From Candidatus Epulonipiscium viviparus (GTDB lineage Bacteria > Bacillota > Clostridia > Lachnospirales > Cellulosilyticaceae), in assembly GCF_030708075.1 (NCBI RefSeq), contig NZ_CP117982.1, positions 62,001-126,000 of the forward strand: 64,000 nt of DNA. The letters are read 5' to 3'. Shown here piece by piece: positions 36,247 through 48,700 of this stretch (position 1 is the first letter of the stretch; each line of letters begins with the position of its first letter). The notes beneath the pieces are model-generated. The model was not told the origin of the DNA. It made no database searches and saw only the letters and a list, made by a program, of their open reading frames with translations. A program made the position numbers and the translations under genes.

Positions 36247-36686
36247 AGCTTAACCAATTTTAAAAATTTGATTCATATCATATAAAAATAATTCAAAGCA
36301 GACTAATTCTCTCATTATATAGAGTTGGTCTATTTTTTATTTTTTCTATATAGTTCTATGCAACTAGCGTAATGGACAAATTAAAATTTGAAATTCTATA
36401 GTAAAGTTGTAATAAGATAACCTGTTGCAATCATATGTGTGTAGTGTCAAAGTTTTTTAATAAGAAGTCATTTTTTTAATAAACCGTAATACACTGGTAG
36501 AAACATTTATTTTCCATATTTCATTAGACATAATGTCGAGGTACTTAAATTAATTTATTTTTTATGTTAAAAAGCAACAACATTATTATTACAATTTTTC
36601 GAATTTTTTAAGCAAAATACAAATATTACCGATATATATTTCAGAAAGCAATATTGACTAGGTAAGGGGGGTATAGTATAATTGAC
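36247..36686. repeat. Perfect 440-bp tandem repeat, copy 2
   Basis: Identical to 35807-36246. Its promoter lies directly upstream of the 20.6-kb gene. There are no terminal inverted repeats, target duplication or transposase, so it is a simple tandem duplication or an assembly duplication. Confidence 0.95.
36654..36682 (+). promoter_or_regulatory. Promoter of the 20.6-kb surface gene (duplicated at 36214-36242)
   Basis: TTGACT and a perfect TATAAT with a 17-bp spacer, 77 bp before the ATG at 36759. The identical element 440 bp upstream gives the gene two matching promoters in series, though the upstream one must read through the second terminator-like hairpin. Confidence 0.85.
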
Positions 36687-36758
36687 AGGAGATGGAGATT
36701 AGGATAATGTATCCAACAATTGTAATAGTTTTTTATTAAAATTTTAGGGAGGACTAAG

Positions 36759-39700
36759 ATGAAATTACACAAAAGGCTCGCGTTTTTGTTGGCCACCGCA
36801 ACTATCACACTAAACATTCCAACATATGCGCATATAACTAGTTTAAATGAAATGAATAATATATCTACTATCACAGATAACGTGGGTAACTTGGACGTTA
36901 AAATAAACTTTGACTATAAAATCGACCCAGAAAACTGGTCTGGAACTCTAACTATTACAGCTGCGAATAATTCTTCAAAAAAGGTGATCATACATGTAGA
37001 TCCACACGGGTTTTATCCAGAATTTGAGGGGTATAGTAATAGCGAATCCAAGAATATTATAGCCAATTTAACGTTGGGGTTAGATGACTTGACTATTGCA
37101 GTATCAGGGTTGGCTTCAACCGAATACAATGTTACTCTCGAATCTGCGGGTTATAAAACTTATACCGCAAAGAACATAGAAATAACTGATTATAATAAAT
37201 TGGTGATTATTGGAACAGGCGATGGCTCTTTTACTGCGGGTGATGTTGACGGTTCTGGATCAGTAGATCAAGCTGATAGAGAAAATATTGTACAGGGCTT
37301 GACTACAGATGCTAATAAAAAAGAGCTGGATGTAACTCACGATGGCAAGTTAGATATTAGAGATCTCGCCTTTGCTTTTTGGGGGTCTAACGATCAGGAA
37401 GAAGATAAATCTGATATTGTAGAAAACGGTTTTACTAATAAGGTTATACAGGTCGAAAAAATTGAAGGAACTCTTGGAGCTATAGTACGCGGTGGTACTC
37501 CTGACGATTTGCTAGATGTTAATAACACAACAGAGGTGGTTATCGAAACTGCGGGCAAAATCGATCAAGATCACACGATTTCTATACCTATTGCCGTAAA
37601 CTCAACTGATGCTATCAAGGAAGTTGCCATTACTGCTCCTATGAATAATCAGCCAAAAAAAGGTTACATAGTAGTAGATTATAAAGATGGTGACGAAACC
37701 AAGCAGTTAGAAATTCCGTTTGATAATACTTCAATGGCTCGAGCGATTTCTACTCCTGTTAAGGCTGTATCTACTATAAAGATACCTATTCCAGATTTAG
37801 ATGGAGTTGTTGTAAAGGTAACTGTCGTTATTACTGATGCTGATGGTCAGTCAACCGTATCTATCTTCAATATTAAACTAAACTTATTTGCAACTGAATC
37901 TGAAGTGTTCTCCGAACATATCGAAGGAGTTAAGATTACTGAAAATGCAAATAGTCTTGCTGTTACTTGGGATGATACCGGATGGCCAGAATATAAAGTA
38001 TCTTATGGAATAGAAAAAGGAAAATATACAAAGTCTATACTTGTAGACGAAGCGCAGGCTAAACTTTCTGACCTCGATGCGGGTGTCGGCTATTTTGTTG
38101 CTGTTCAAGCTGTCGAAGATGACAACGAAGGTCCTCTATGGGAGTCTGATGTTGCGTATACTTTAGGTGCCGCGGCTCTAGAAACCCCAACCAATTTAAA
38201 CGCGAAAGCTCTTGATGGTGGCATTAAGGTAACGTTTGACCAAGTTCAGGCCGCAACTTCTTATGATTTAACATATACAATTAATGGAGTATCTAAAACT
38301 ATTAATACGCCATATTCAGCTGAGGGAATTATTATTACAGATCTAGCAGATGGTGAGTATACTATTTCTGTTGTTGCTAAAACTAATGGTGAGGCATCGG
38401 CGGAAGCGCAGACAACTGTTATTCTCGATAGCCAAAGTGTTGCACCCGCATCGCCGGCTAACGTCGTGGCACACGTCGATAAAAATGGTGAGATTAAACT
38501 CACTTATGACACTAACAAGGCTACTCACACTAGAGTCTTTTATCGCCCAGTTAACAGCTTGTCAAACTTCTCTTCTGTACAGGGTTCCATTGGCAGCGCG
38601 ACTCTTAACAATTTAGATCCTATTACAGAGTATGAAATTTATGTTGTGGCTTATAGCAAAACTGTTGCTGGTAATCCAAGCAAGACTATTACTGTATATC
38701 CTAAAATTATGCTTGATACGGCAGCTCTCGAAACCGCAATTGCGAACGCTCTTGCCAAAATGAACGACACCTTGGTTTCGGAAAGCGCTGATGAAGTTCA
38801 TCAAGATAAAAAATTTGTTAGCCAAGCCGAAATGGATAATTTTAAGGCTTCTGTTTTTGTTGCTGAAAAAATTCTTAACGACATATTGGCATCTTATAGC
38901 TCCGGAAACGTTGTTGGTGATTCAAGTCAAGAAACTATCGATCAAGCAATTGTAGATTTGAACGCGGCTATAGCTGATTTCGATGCTGCAGCGAAGGCTG
39001 GTACTATTACTTCTGTAAATAAACCATATCTCAGCACTGTTATCGCAAAAGCCGAGGATGCTAAGAAAGGTATCGCTGTCGGTACTGCAGCTGATGATAT
39101 GGCTAAGGGTACTAAGTTTGTGCCACAAGATGTTCTCGATGCGCTTAACGCGGCTATTGCCAAAGCTCAAGCAGAAGTAGATAGTACAGAGAGTAACGGA
39201 AATTCTCGTGTTCAAGTTGAAAAAGAATTAAGCCAGGCTATTAAAGATTTTAACGATGCGATCGAAGTTGGTCTCAAGGTTGCGGATCTCACACAGTTGC
39301 GCGATGCGTTAGCTGATGCCAATGACGCAAAACTTGGCGTTACTGTTGCTGACTCTGCGGATCTCGTGGCACAAGGCAAAAAGTATGTCACTGCTTCTCA
39401 GCTTGCAGAGCTAAACATTCTAATCGTTGAGTCACAAAAATTGATTGCATCTGGCCCGGCTAGTACGGATCAATCTATGGTCGATGCTTTGGCTCTCGAA
39501 TTAAAGAATGCTATTGACTCATTTGTTGCACATGCAAATAGCCAAACCGGAACCATGCCTGCTAGTACGGCTGGTCTCGATGCTATACTCAAAAATGCAG
39601 AAGATTTGGCTAGCAATGACGATGTTGTAGTTCTTGCCCCTGGTGCGTCTACAAATCCAAATCAATATGATAAAGGTGTAATCTTTGTTCCAGCTCACGA

Positions 39701-42700
39701 AAAAGAAGCTCTTGATGAAGCTATTGATCAGGCCAAAAAAGCTCTCGAATCTAAAAATCAAGATCAAATCGATCAGGCTATGAAAAATCTAAATGATGCG
39801 TCTGCAAAATACAATGAAGCAACACAAGTCGGTACCAAAGCTACTGATCTTGTCGGCTTAGAAAATGCTATGAATTGGGCCATCGGAGCCAGCGTTGGCG
39901 TTTCTGTAATTGATCAAACTGATCCAGCAAAAGTCGCTAAAGGTGTTAAATTTGTAACTTCCGAAAGAGCAGATGCCTTGACTTCTCTACTTGCTCAGGC
40001 TAGAGATCTTATGGCAGCTGATTCTGTTAGCCAAGCTGATGCTGATGCGCTTACTGCAAAATTGCAAATAGAAATCGTAGTATATAAGGATAGCATCAAG
40101 GTGGGTACCAAAGCTTCTACTGCAAATACAAAAACTCTACAAACTGCTATCGACAAGGCGAAGGCAGCTAAGCTTGCTGCTATTATTTCCGAAGACGGCA
40201 GTACAGTTCCAGCTGACGAATATTATGTAACGCAAGCACACGTCGATGCTTTGGATGCGGTAATTGATGAAGCAGAAAAACTGATCGCCACTGCTCCAAG
40301 CACAAGCCAATCTAGTGCAATAACCAATCTTACTAACAAACTTAATGCCGCTATTGTAACTTTTGAAGATGCGAAAAAACTTGGCTCCGTTGCCGCTGAT
40401 GTTACAGAATTAAAAGCTGCGGTTGATCTTGCTAACGATGCCAAAACAGGTATTGTGGCAAGCAACGATGGAGCCTATTTGGCAGAAGGAACTAAGTATG
40501 TTGCAGTAAGCCATATCAATGCCCTAAATGATGTAATAGAACAGGCAAATGTTTGGATTCAAAATCCTGCAAAAGTATCGGATCAAGCTGTTATCGATGC
40601 TTTAATAGTAAAACTCAATCAGGCTGTAAGCACATTTAAATCTGCAATTCAAATTGCTGTTGCGCAAACTGTAGACTTTACAGAGCTCAATACAATTATT
40701 GCTCATGCAAATGAGATCGTCAATTTGTATTCTATAATAGATGATCCAGTAAATAATGTAGACAAAGGCTTTAAGTATATCAGTAAAGCAACTCAGACTG
40801 CTCTCCAAAATGCTATTGCAGAGGCGCAAGCAGTGGCAGATAATTCAGATGCGACTCAAGAGGAAATTAACTCTGCCAGCGTTGCTCTCAATTCGGCACT
40901 AGTTAAGTTTGAGGCTAGCATTCAAACTGGTGCGAACCCTTATACGGCAGATGTGGCTGTTGCAGATGCAAAATCTCGCCTCGAAGCTCCTAGCGCGTTT
41001 AAATCTCTTGCTCAGGCAGATAACGAAACTGAAGAACAGGCCAAAGCAAATATATTGGAACAAGCAAACAATATTGTTGTACCAACCTCTGATATTACGG
41101 GTGTTACTCCGGTAATTAATCAGGTCGATTTTGTTGCAGCTATCGAAGGAACAGATGGAACACCAAACGGTACTAATGGTTCGTATAAATTTACTGTTGC
41201 GTTATCTAAAACTGCTGACGATGGAGTTACTGTTTCAACCGACCAAACTGCCGAAATTAATGTGCCTATCATTGCAACATTGTTTGACCAAGAAGTTGAG
41301 GATAAAAAACTTGCTGCTGCTGCCAAAGCTGCAATCGAGGGTGCTGATATAATTGTTGAGCAAAAGGATGCGGAAACTCTAGACGCGGCCATTGCCGCAG
41401 TTCAGGCAAAAATTGATGAGCTAGAAAATGTTAAAGGTGTTAAAAATCTAGTCGTAACTGTTACCGCAACAGCGGACGGATTTACTGCGGCTACAAAAGG
41501 TGATACGGCAAATCCAAATGGAGCAGACGGATCGCTAGACTTTACTGTATCGATTGTTCGCGGTACTGCAACTGAAAACGTTGAGAAAACGGCAGTTATA
41601 GAATCGACTAAATATACTGTAGAAAAAGAAATGGCCGATGCGATGGCAATGCTCCAAGGTCTGATTACAAGTGACGGATTTACTCCGATCGATCAGGTGG
41701 TGGCAACTGGACAAAACGATTCTGCCGAAGAAGCTGCAAAAAGCATGAAGACCCAAGTGGAACAACTGCTTGCCGATGCCAATATTGATTCGCTTAATGT
41801 TGTAATTAATCCAGGCGAATTTAATCGAGCAACTGCAGGTAAGGACTTAGATATTGAAGGTAGAAACGGACACTTTAAATTTACTGTAACGCTGGAAGCC
41901 AAAGATAACACTATCCCATCTCAAACAACCGAGACTGCGACTGTTGTTATAACAGCAGAAAAATTTGATCAAGAGGCAGAAGATTTACGACTCCTAGCGA
42001 TTGCCAAAGACGCTATTACTGCGGCCGAAATAACTGTCTTGCAAGCTGAGGCAGAAACTGTAGAGGCGGCTGTAGTTGCAGTACAAGCGAAAGTTAACGA
42101 AATAGAAGGCGTTAAAGATGTATTGAAATTAACTGCAACTGTCTCCGCAACTACAGCTGACTTCACTCCAGCACAGACCGGAACAGCTCCTAACAATGCC
42201 GGTACCGATGGCGTATTAAATTATACTGTAACATTGGCTCGCGAAACTGCAACCGATACTCTCGTAACTCCTGCCATAATTACAGCAACTGTTTATACTA
42301 TAGAAGAAGAAGTTACCGAAGCCAAAGATTTGATCAATAAAGCAATAGATGATGCATCATTTGTCGCTCTTCAACAAAATGTAGAAAACAACGAAAACAA
42401 TTCCAAAGACACATCGATGGCGGGTGTTAAGGCACAAGTGGATCAAATGCTTTTGGCTGCAGGAATTGACGATGTGGACGCAACTATTAATGGCGGCACA
42501 TATACACCAGCTGTTGCAGGTGCGGATCAAACAGCAAACGGTACCGATGGATCACTTAGCTTTACTGTAACTGTATCTGCCAAAACTGATTCTAGCATTA
42601 CTGCGACTACTAAAGATTATATGATTAATATTCTATCACAAAAGTTTGATCAGGCAGCTGCGGATAAGGAACTTGTAGATCTTGCTATTACAAAAGTTAA

Positions 42701-45700
42701 TGATGGAATTTTAGAATCGATTAGCCAGTTTGATGCTGCAAACGAAACAGAGGCAGCAGAAACTATTAAAGGTAAGTTAGCAGATTTTCCTGGCTTTGAG
42801 GCTCCAATCATTATTTCTGTCGAGGTGATTGCTTTTGAAGCTGCAGTATCGGGAACTCCGGGCTCTACTGAAGGCGCTGACGGTTACGTTGATTATCGAG
42901 TTACTTTAACGAGAGGTGACTATAACTCAACAAGTGGAGACAAGAGAGCGATAGTTAAGGCCGCGTCATATGCACCAGAGCAAGAAATCGCTGATGCGAA
43001 AAACTTAATCACAGATCATGTGTTTACGGCTATCAGACAATTAGAAGCGGATGGATCTGATGTAACAGAAATTACTGCAACTGAAAATCTTCAAAAACAA
43101 GTCGAGATACTTCTTGAAACAAAACACATGAATGGCGTTGAACCAACAGTTGTTAAAACTGAATATAAGGAAGCCAAGCCTGGTGCGGATGGATATATAG
43201 GAGAAAATGGTAGCTATTCGTTTGTAGTCAATATTGTTGCAAGATTGAATGATACAATAAGCGATGTCATAACTGGCAAATCCGTGGATATTATTGCATA
43301 TCAATTCGACCAAGCTGCTGCAGACAAACAAGAAGTTAACGATGCCCAAGCCGCTATCGAAGAACTTCCACTGGCTGATTATGGATTAACTCAAGTTGAT
43401 CATGGCGATGTGACATTGGCACGTGCAAAAGTTGAAGAAGTTATTGCGGGTATGAATATGCGTTTGATCGCTTTGTATGCGGCTCCAGAATTGAAGTTAA
43501 CGGTAGTAGATGACACAGAAAATCCATACGTTGAGGCTCAAAAAGGTACGTTAGACAACGTTGCAGGAGTGGATGGCGCATATAACTTTACGGTTGAGAT
43601 AGAACGCGGAACAGCGACGGGAACTACAAAAATGATTTCGGCTCCGGTTAAGGCGTTAGAATATTCTAGTGACGACAGAGCGCAAGAAGCGATAGATGCG
43701 ATCAACGCGGCAGTTATCGATGCAGTTCTACAAACTAATCCTACAGACGATGCGGCGGCCAAATTAGATGTTATAGCTCATCTAGAAACAGAAATCGAAA
43801 AAATCATTGCAGCTCATTCGGTAGACAGTTTTGTAATTCAACCTGACGGATATTATGCTCCAGCAAAAGAAGGAGTCGATATAAACAGTATTCCAGCACC
43901 GTCTGGAAATGACAACGCGGGTATTCCAGGTCAATATGACTTTACTGTAACAGTAACAGTGGGCTCAACTACTCTAGTAAGCAATAAGCAAACTATTGTT
44001 ATTAATCCTATTCCATTTGATCAAGTTAAATTTGACCAAGAAAAAATTACCGAGGCATTACAAGCAATCGAAGCTATTACAGATATTGATACTTACTTTG
44101 GATTAAATCAAGAAACTCATGTAGATGCGGCGACTACAAAGGCCGCGGTAACAAAAACAATGGAAGATTTGATGAATAGCCTAGGCACCAACGTAGCTGT
44201 GACCATAAATGAAATTTTATATACAGAAGCTAAAGCGGGTACAGCGGGCGATGTAAATGATAACCTTGGCGTTAACGGTAGTTACTCATTCACCGCCACA
44301 TTGTCTAGAGGTACTCAATCAGAAGATAGCCGAAATATTGTACCTCAGATTATCGCAACTCCTTATACTGCAGCAGATAGCGTGGCTGAAGCACGAGATC
44401 TCTTAAATAAGTATCTCGAAACCAATTCATTTGTAATACAACAAAAAACTGCAGCAGATACAGAACAGACTGCTCATGACGATATTATGGCCCAAATCAA
44501 AAATCTATTGGGCGAGATTGAAGTAGATATTACGATTACTAAGGAAACCTTTAATCAGGCAACAGCTGGTTTTGACGGTGACGCAGATGGTGCACCTGGT
44601 AATTATGACTTTACGCTTGTTGTTAGCAGCGGTACAGAATCTGCCAAAATTAATGACGGAAGAACTATATTCGCAACGATTCTATCATACAAGTTTGATC
44701 AAGAGGGGCAAGATAAAGCTGCGATCAAAGCCACGATTAATATCATTGAAAATATGGCTGTTAGCACCTACAAGTTAAATCAAGATTCGCATAACGAAAT
44801 TGATAAAGCGCGAGTAGAAGTACAGAACGAAATCAACAACGCTATCATAAGAACATTGTCCGCATCTGCAACTGAAATAGAAGCGGTTGTAAAAGATGTT
44901 GCAGAAAAATTTGTAGAAGCACAAACTGGAACGTATGATAACACTGCGGGTACTAACGGAAATTATTCGTTTACTGTAGATGTAACACGAGGCGGAAGAG
45001 AGCTTACTTCGACCAAGGAGTTGTCTGCGGTTATCGATGCGAATGAATATGTTGATACAGAGGGGCCTACGTATACAGTGGCTGGTAATGACGCGACTGG
45101 ATTAAGCGCAGATAAAGAAACGCAAACAATAACAATAACAGTGACTGGCGCAGATGCTGGAGAAGCTGGATTACAATATAGCTTAGACGGCGGAGTCACT
45201 TGGGGCAATTCAAACAAGTTGAATATCACAGACAACGGCGCATACGTTCTTGTAGTTAAAGACTCTGATGAAAATCTATCTGATCAGAGAACGAATATTC
45301 AGATAACTGGTATTATAACTGCAGCTGAAAAAATCGAGCAGGCACGAGTAGCTGTGGAGGCCGAAAATGCATTTGCCGCTGTATTAGCGCAAGACGCTGC
45401 AAGCACTGCCGCAAAAGCTAAATTGCTAATTCACGCAAAAGCAAATGAGCTTATACAAGGTGTAATAGACAGCTTGGGAGCTGAAGTGGGTAAAGGTCTT
45501 GTTTGCGAAATTACAGAGATCGAGTTTGTGGAGGCAATAACTGGTGTATGGGACGATATAGAGGGTACAGATGGTAGCTATAAATTTACTGTTAAGATAT
45601 CTAAGGGTGATCAATCGGTAGATACCAAAGAAATTACAGCGCCTATTGAAGCAAATCATTATGTAGATACCGAAGCTCCTGAATTTGACATTTCTCATAC

Positions 45701-48700
45701 TTTAATCAATGATTCTGAAGAAGCTGCCATCGCTGTTAATGTGACAGGAGACGATATACTCGATGTCAATCTAAAATACAGTATAGATGAACAGGCAACA
45801 TGGCAAGACTTCAACGAATTTGTAGTGAACGAAAATAAGACTTATACTATTTATGTGAAAGATGATGAAGGAAACATTGGAAGCAAATCCTATGAAGTTA
45901 CAAATATTATTAGCCCTGAGCAGAAAAATTTGACGGAGGCGGAAAACTTGATCAATACAAAGACATTTGAGATAAAGCAAGTAGATGCAGAAACTACAGG
46001 CACTGCTAGCGCGACTATACAAAAAGCAATTTTAGATTACTTGGCAACTAAAAGCATAACCAACATTGCAGTTATTGTGAGAGGGTCTGCGACAGACTTT
46101 GTTGCAGCGGTGGCTGGTGAAGATGTGGATATTATAGGTGGCGATACACAAACTGCCAATCTCGGTACAGACGGAAGCTATCAATACACAACTACTCTTA
46201 GCATAGCCAATGTTAAAACTACGGCAACAACAGAAAAGCAAACAGCGAAGATTATCGCAACAAGATTTGACCAAGAAGCGGCAGACCAAGCGAAGGTCGA
46301 TGCTGCTAAGAAAGTGATAGAAGACGCTGTTACGGCGGGAACATTTAGCATACCGCTTACTCAAGCAGAATCTGCAGATGTAACTCAAGCATCAGCAGTT
46401 GTGAAAAACGCAATTACCAAAATGTTAGAGGACGCAGGTATAGCGTTCCTAGACAAAATCAACGTAACAGTTACAGAGAAAGACTTCAATCCTGCGATAG
46501 CTGGTATGCCAAACAACACAGTTGGAACAGACGGTAAATTTACGTATAGCGTAACGCTTGGAAGAGAAACTCTTAAACTAGATGACTCAACAGCAACAGT
46601 AACTGCAACAGCTGGCGAAACCGCCGCGCTTGAATCTGTGATTACAGCAAGTCCGTATGATTCTGACTTATTTGTAAAATGGAAAGGCGGAGAGCCTAGC
46701 GTAGATGCGGTATTGACTCAGTCTGCGGGCGGAACTATTACGACGGGTACGACACTAGAGGGATATCAAGAAATGTCGATCAACTTCTCTAGAACAGATG
46801 CATATGACTTTGCAGAATTAGAAATTACGCAAGGCGAAAAAACAATTTGGAAAGATAAATTTGAACCAGTTTCCGCGAGAACACTTGCACCAGATGCGTG
46901 TTTATGGCCATATCGCGACGGATCTAGTATTATGGTAGACGGAACATTGGACAATATCGATACGTCTTCTATTACAGGTAGTAACGATACGTTGCTAGAT
47001 GTAGGAACAGAAGTGGGTATCAAAGTTACTGTTACCACCGATACAAACGAAAAACACATTCTTACTGGTACCTATACTATTACGCAATCTGATTTTGACA
47101 ATGCGACATATAAGGGCGCTATTGTTGCTGCACCTACATTTATTCCAGAAACTGGTGCGTTTGATACAGACATGACTGTTGAGATAGTAGTACCTGAGAA
47201 TACCACCATGTATTACACAACAAATAACGCAATACCAGACGATACGCTAACAGGATATACTACAAATCAAACTGTAACACTTACCGAAACCACCACTATT
47301 AAGGCCGTGGCATATGACAAAGCAGGCGTAAAATCTACAGAGGCAACTCAGCTATTTACCAAAACTGATAAGACAGGATTATCGGCATTGATAGCCGAGG
47401 TTCAGAAAAACTTAGACGAAACTATTTTGAGTGATCGTGGCGGAGTGGACGTATTCGTTAAAGATCAGTGGGTTGATCAAGCAGAAAAAGATGCGTTGGC
47501 CGCAAACATTGCAGCAGCTCAGGCGGTTATAGATAATGAGTATGCAACGACAGAAGAAATTGCAACGGCGATAGAGACTCTTACAGCTGATCAAGAAAAA
47601 TTTGATACAGAGGCAAAAGAATTTGGTAAGATGGACATTGCGTTCGCGGCAGAGGCGTTTACTGTTGTACCAGCAGGCAGCGATTATCCAGGAACTAATT
47701 ACAACGTAACCCAAGTAAATTATAGATTGGGCGAAGCGGTAACAAGCGTCGATATACTTGTAACCAAAAACGGTCTAGCTATCTGGAGACTTTCCGAAGA
47801 TGAGTTGACTGCTAGTGAGACCGCAAGCTGGCAGTGGCCGCTAAGAGATGCGAGCAGCGTTATGCCGTTCTTCGCGGGGTCTATGGACGGGGCAACCGAG
47901 ATGGCGATGGGTGCGATAGTTCAAGAGGTTAACAATGGAAAATATTTGTTAAATCCTTATGACAAAGTAACAGTGGTTTTAACGGCGGAAGGGCCAAACG
48001 GAACAACTATAGTAGACCAAGAATATACTGTACCGGCAAATACAGACGAATTTGAATATAAGGCATTTAAGTCTGAAAATGCGGACGCAGTAAGAGTAGC
48101 AGCAGCAAACCTAACCAAACCATTTACCATTAGCCCTAATGCCACAAATGTTGTTGAAGATATCAAAATGCAAGCCAAAGAAATTTTGAAAAACTACCCT
48201 ACGACAGAAGATGTTGAAATAGAAGTATTGGCAAAAGAGCAAGCCAGATCTTCGTCTAGAACCAAAACCTATGACATTAAGATTTTGCTCCGAAATGGTG
48301 GGGCTGTCAACACAGGCGAAGCATACAGCGATTCACAAACTACAGCAGTGGGCGTAATAGCGAGCAATATCATAACAGAAGTGACCGTACCAGATGTAAA
48401 AGTTCTTGTGGGTTATAGCACAGATCAAATCAAAGCAAAACTTCCGCAAACATTAGAAGTGAAAACAAGACATGTCGATACAGGCGTGACATCAACTACA
48501 ACTGTGCCGGTAGAATGGACTCTTTTGAGTGACAACACCGCAACAACAGGCGAATTAGAAGCTGTGGCAACGTTATCTAACCCGAACTTTGGATTTGCAG
48601 AGGGCGTGACGATTCCTAATTTGAAAATTACAGTGGAGCCGGTTAAAATAGAGGCCGTGGATATTGCGATCACAACTGATGTACCTGCAATCGGCAATGC

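Larger units (their letters stand above)
35594..36758. other. Non-coding region, 1.17 kb
   Basis: It contains the ABC operator and AT-rich promoter region (to 35763), the two 440-bp repeats, and the ribosome site GGGAGG (36747-36752) of the following gene. Short AT-rich open frames here have no ribosome sites or family features and are not called. Confidence 0.8.

Noticed and set aside
31952-36686. Insertion sequence or composite transposon carrying the ABC pair
   Set aside because: No transposase, terminal inverted repeats or target duplications were found; the structure is explained by direct tandem duplications.
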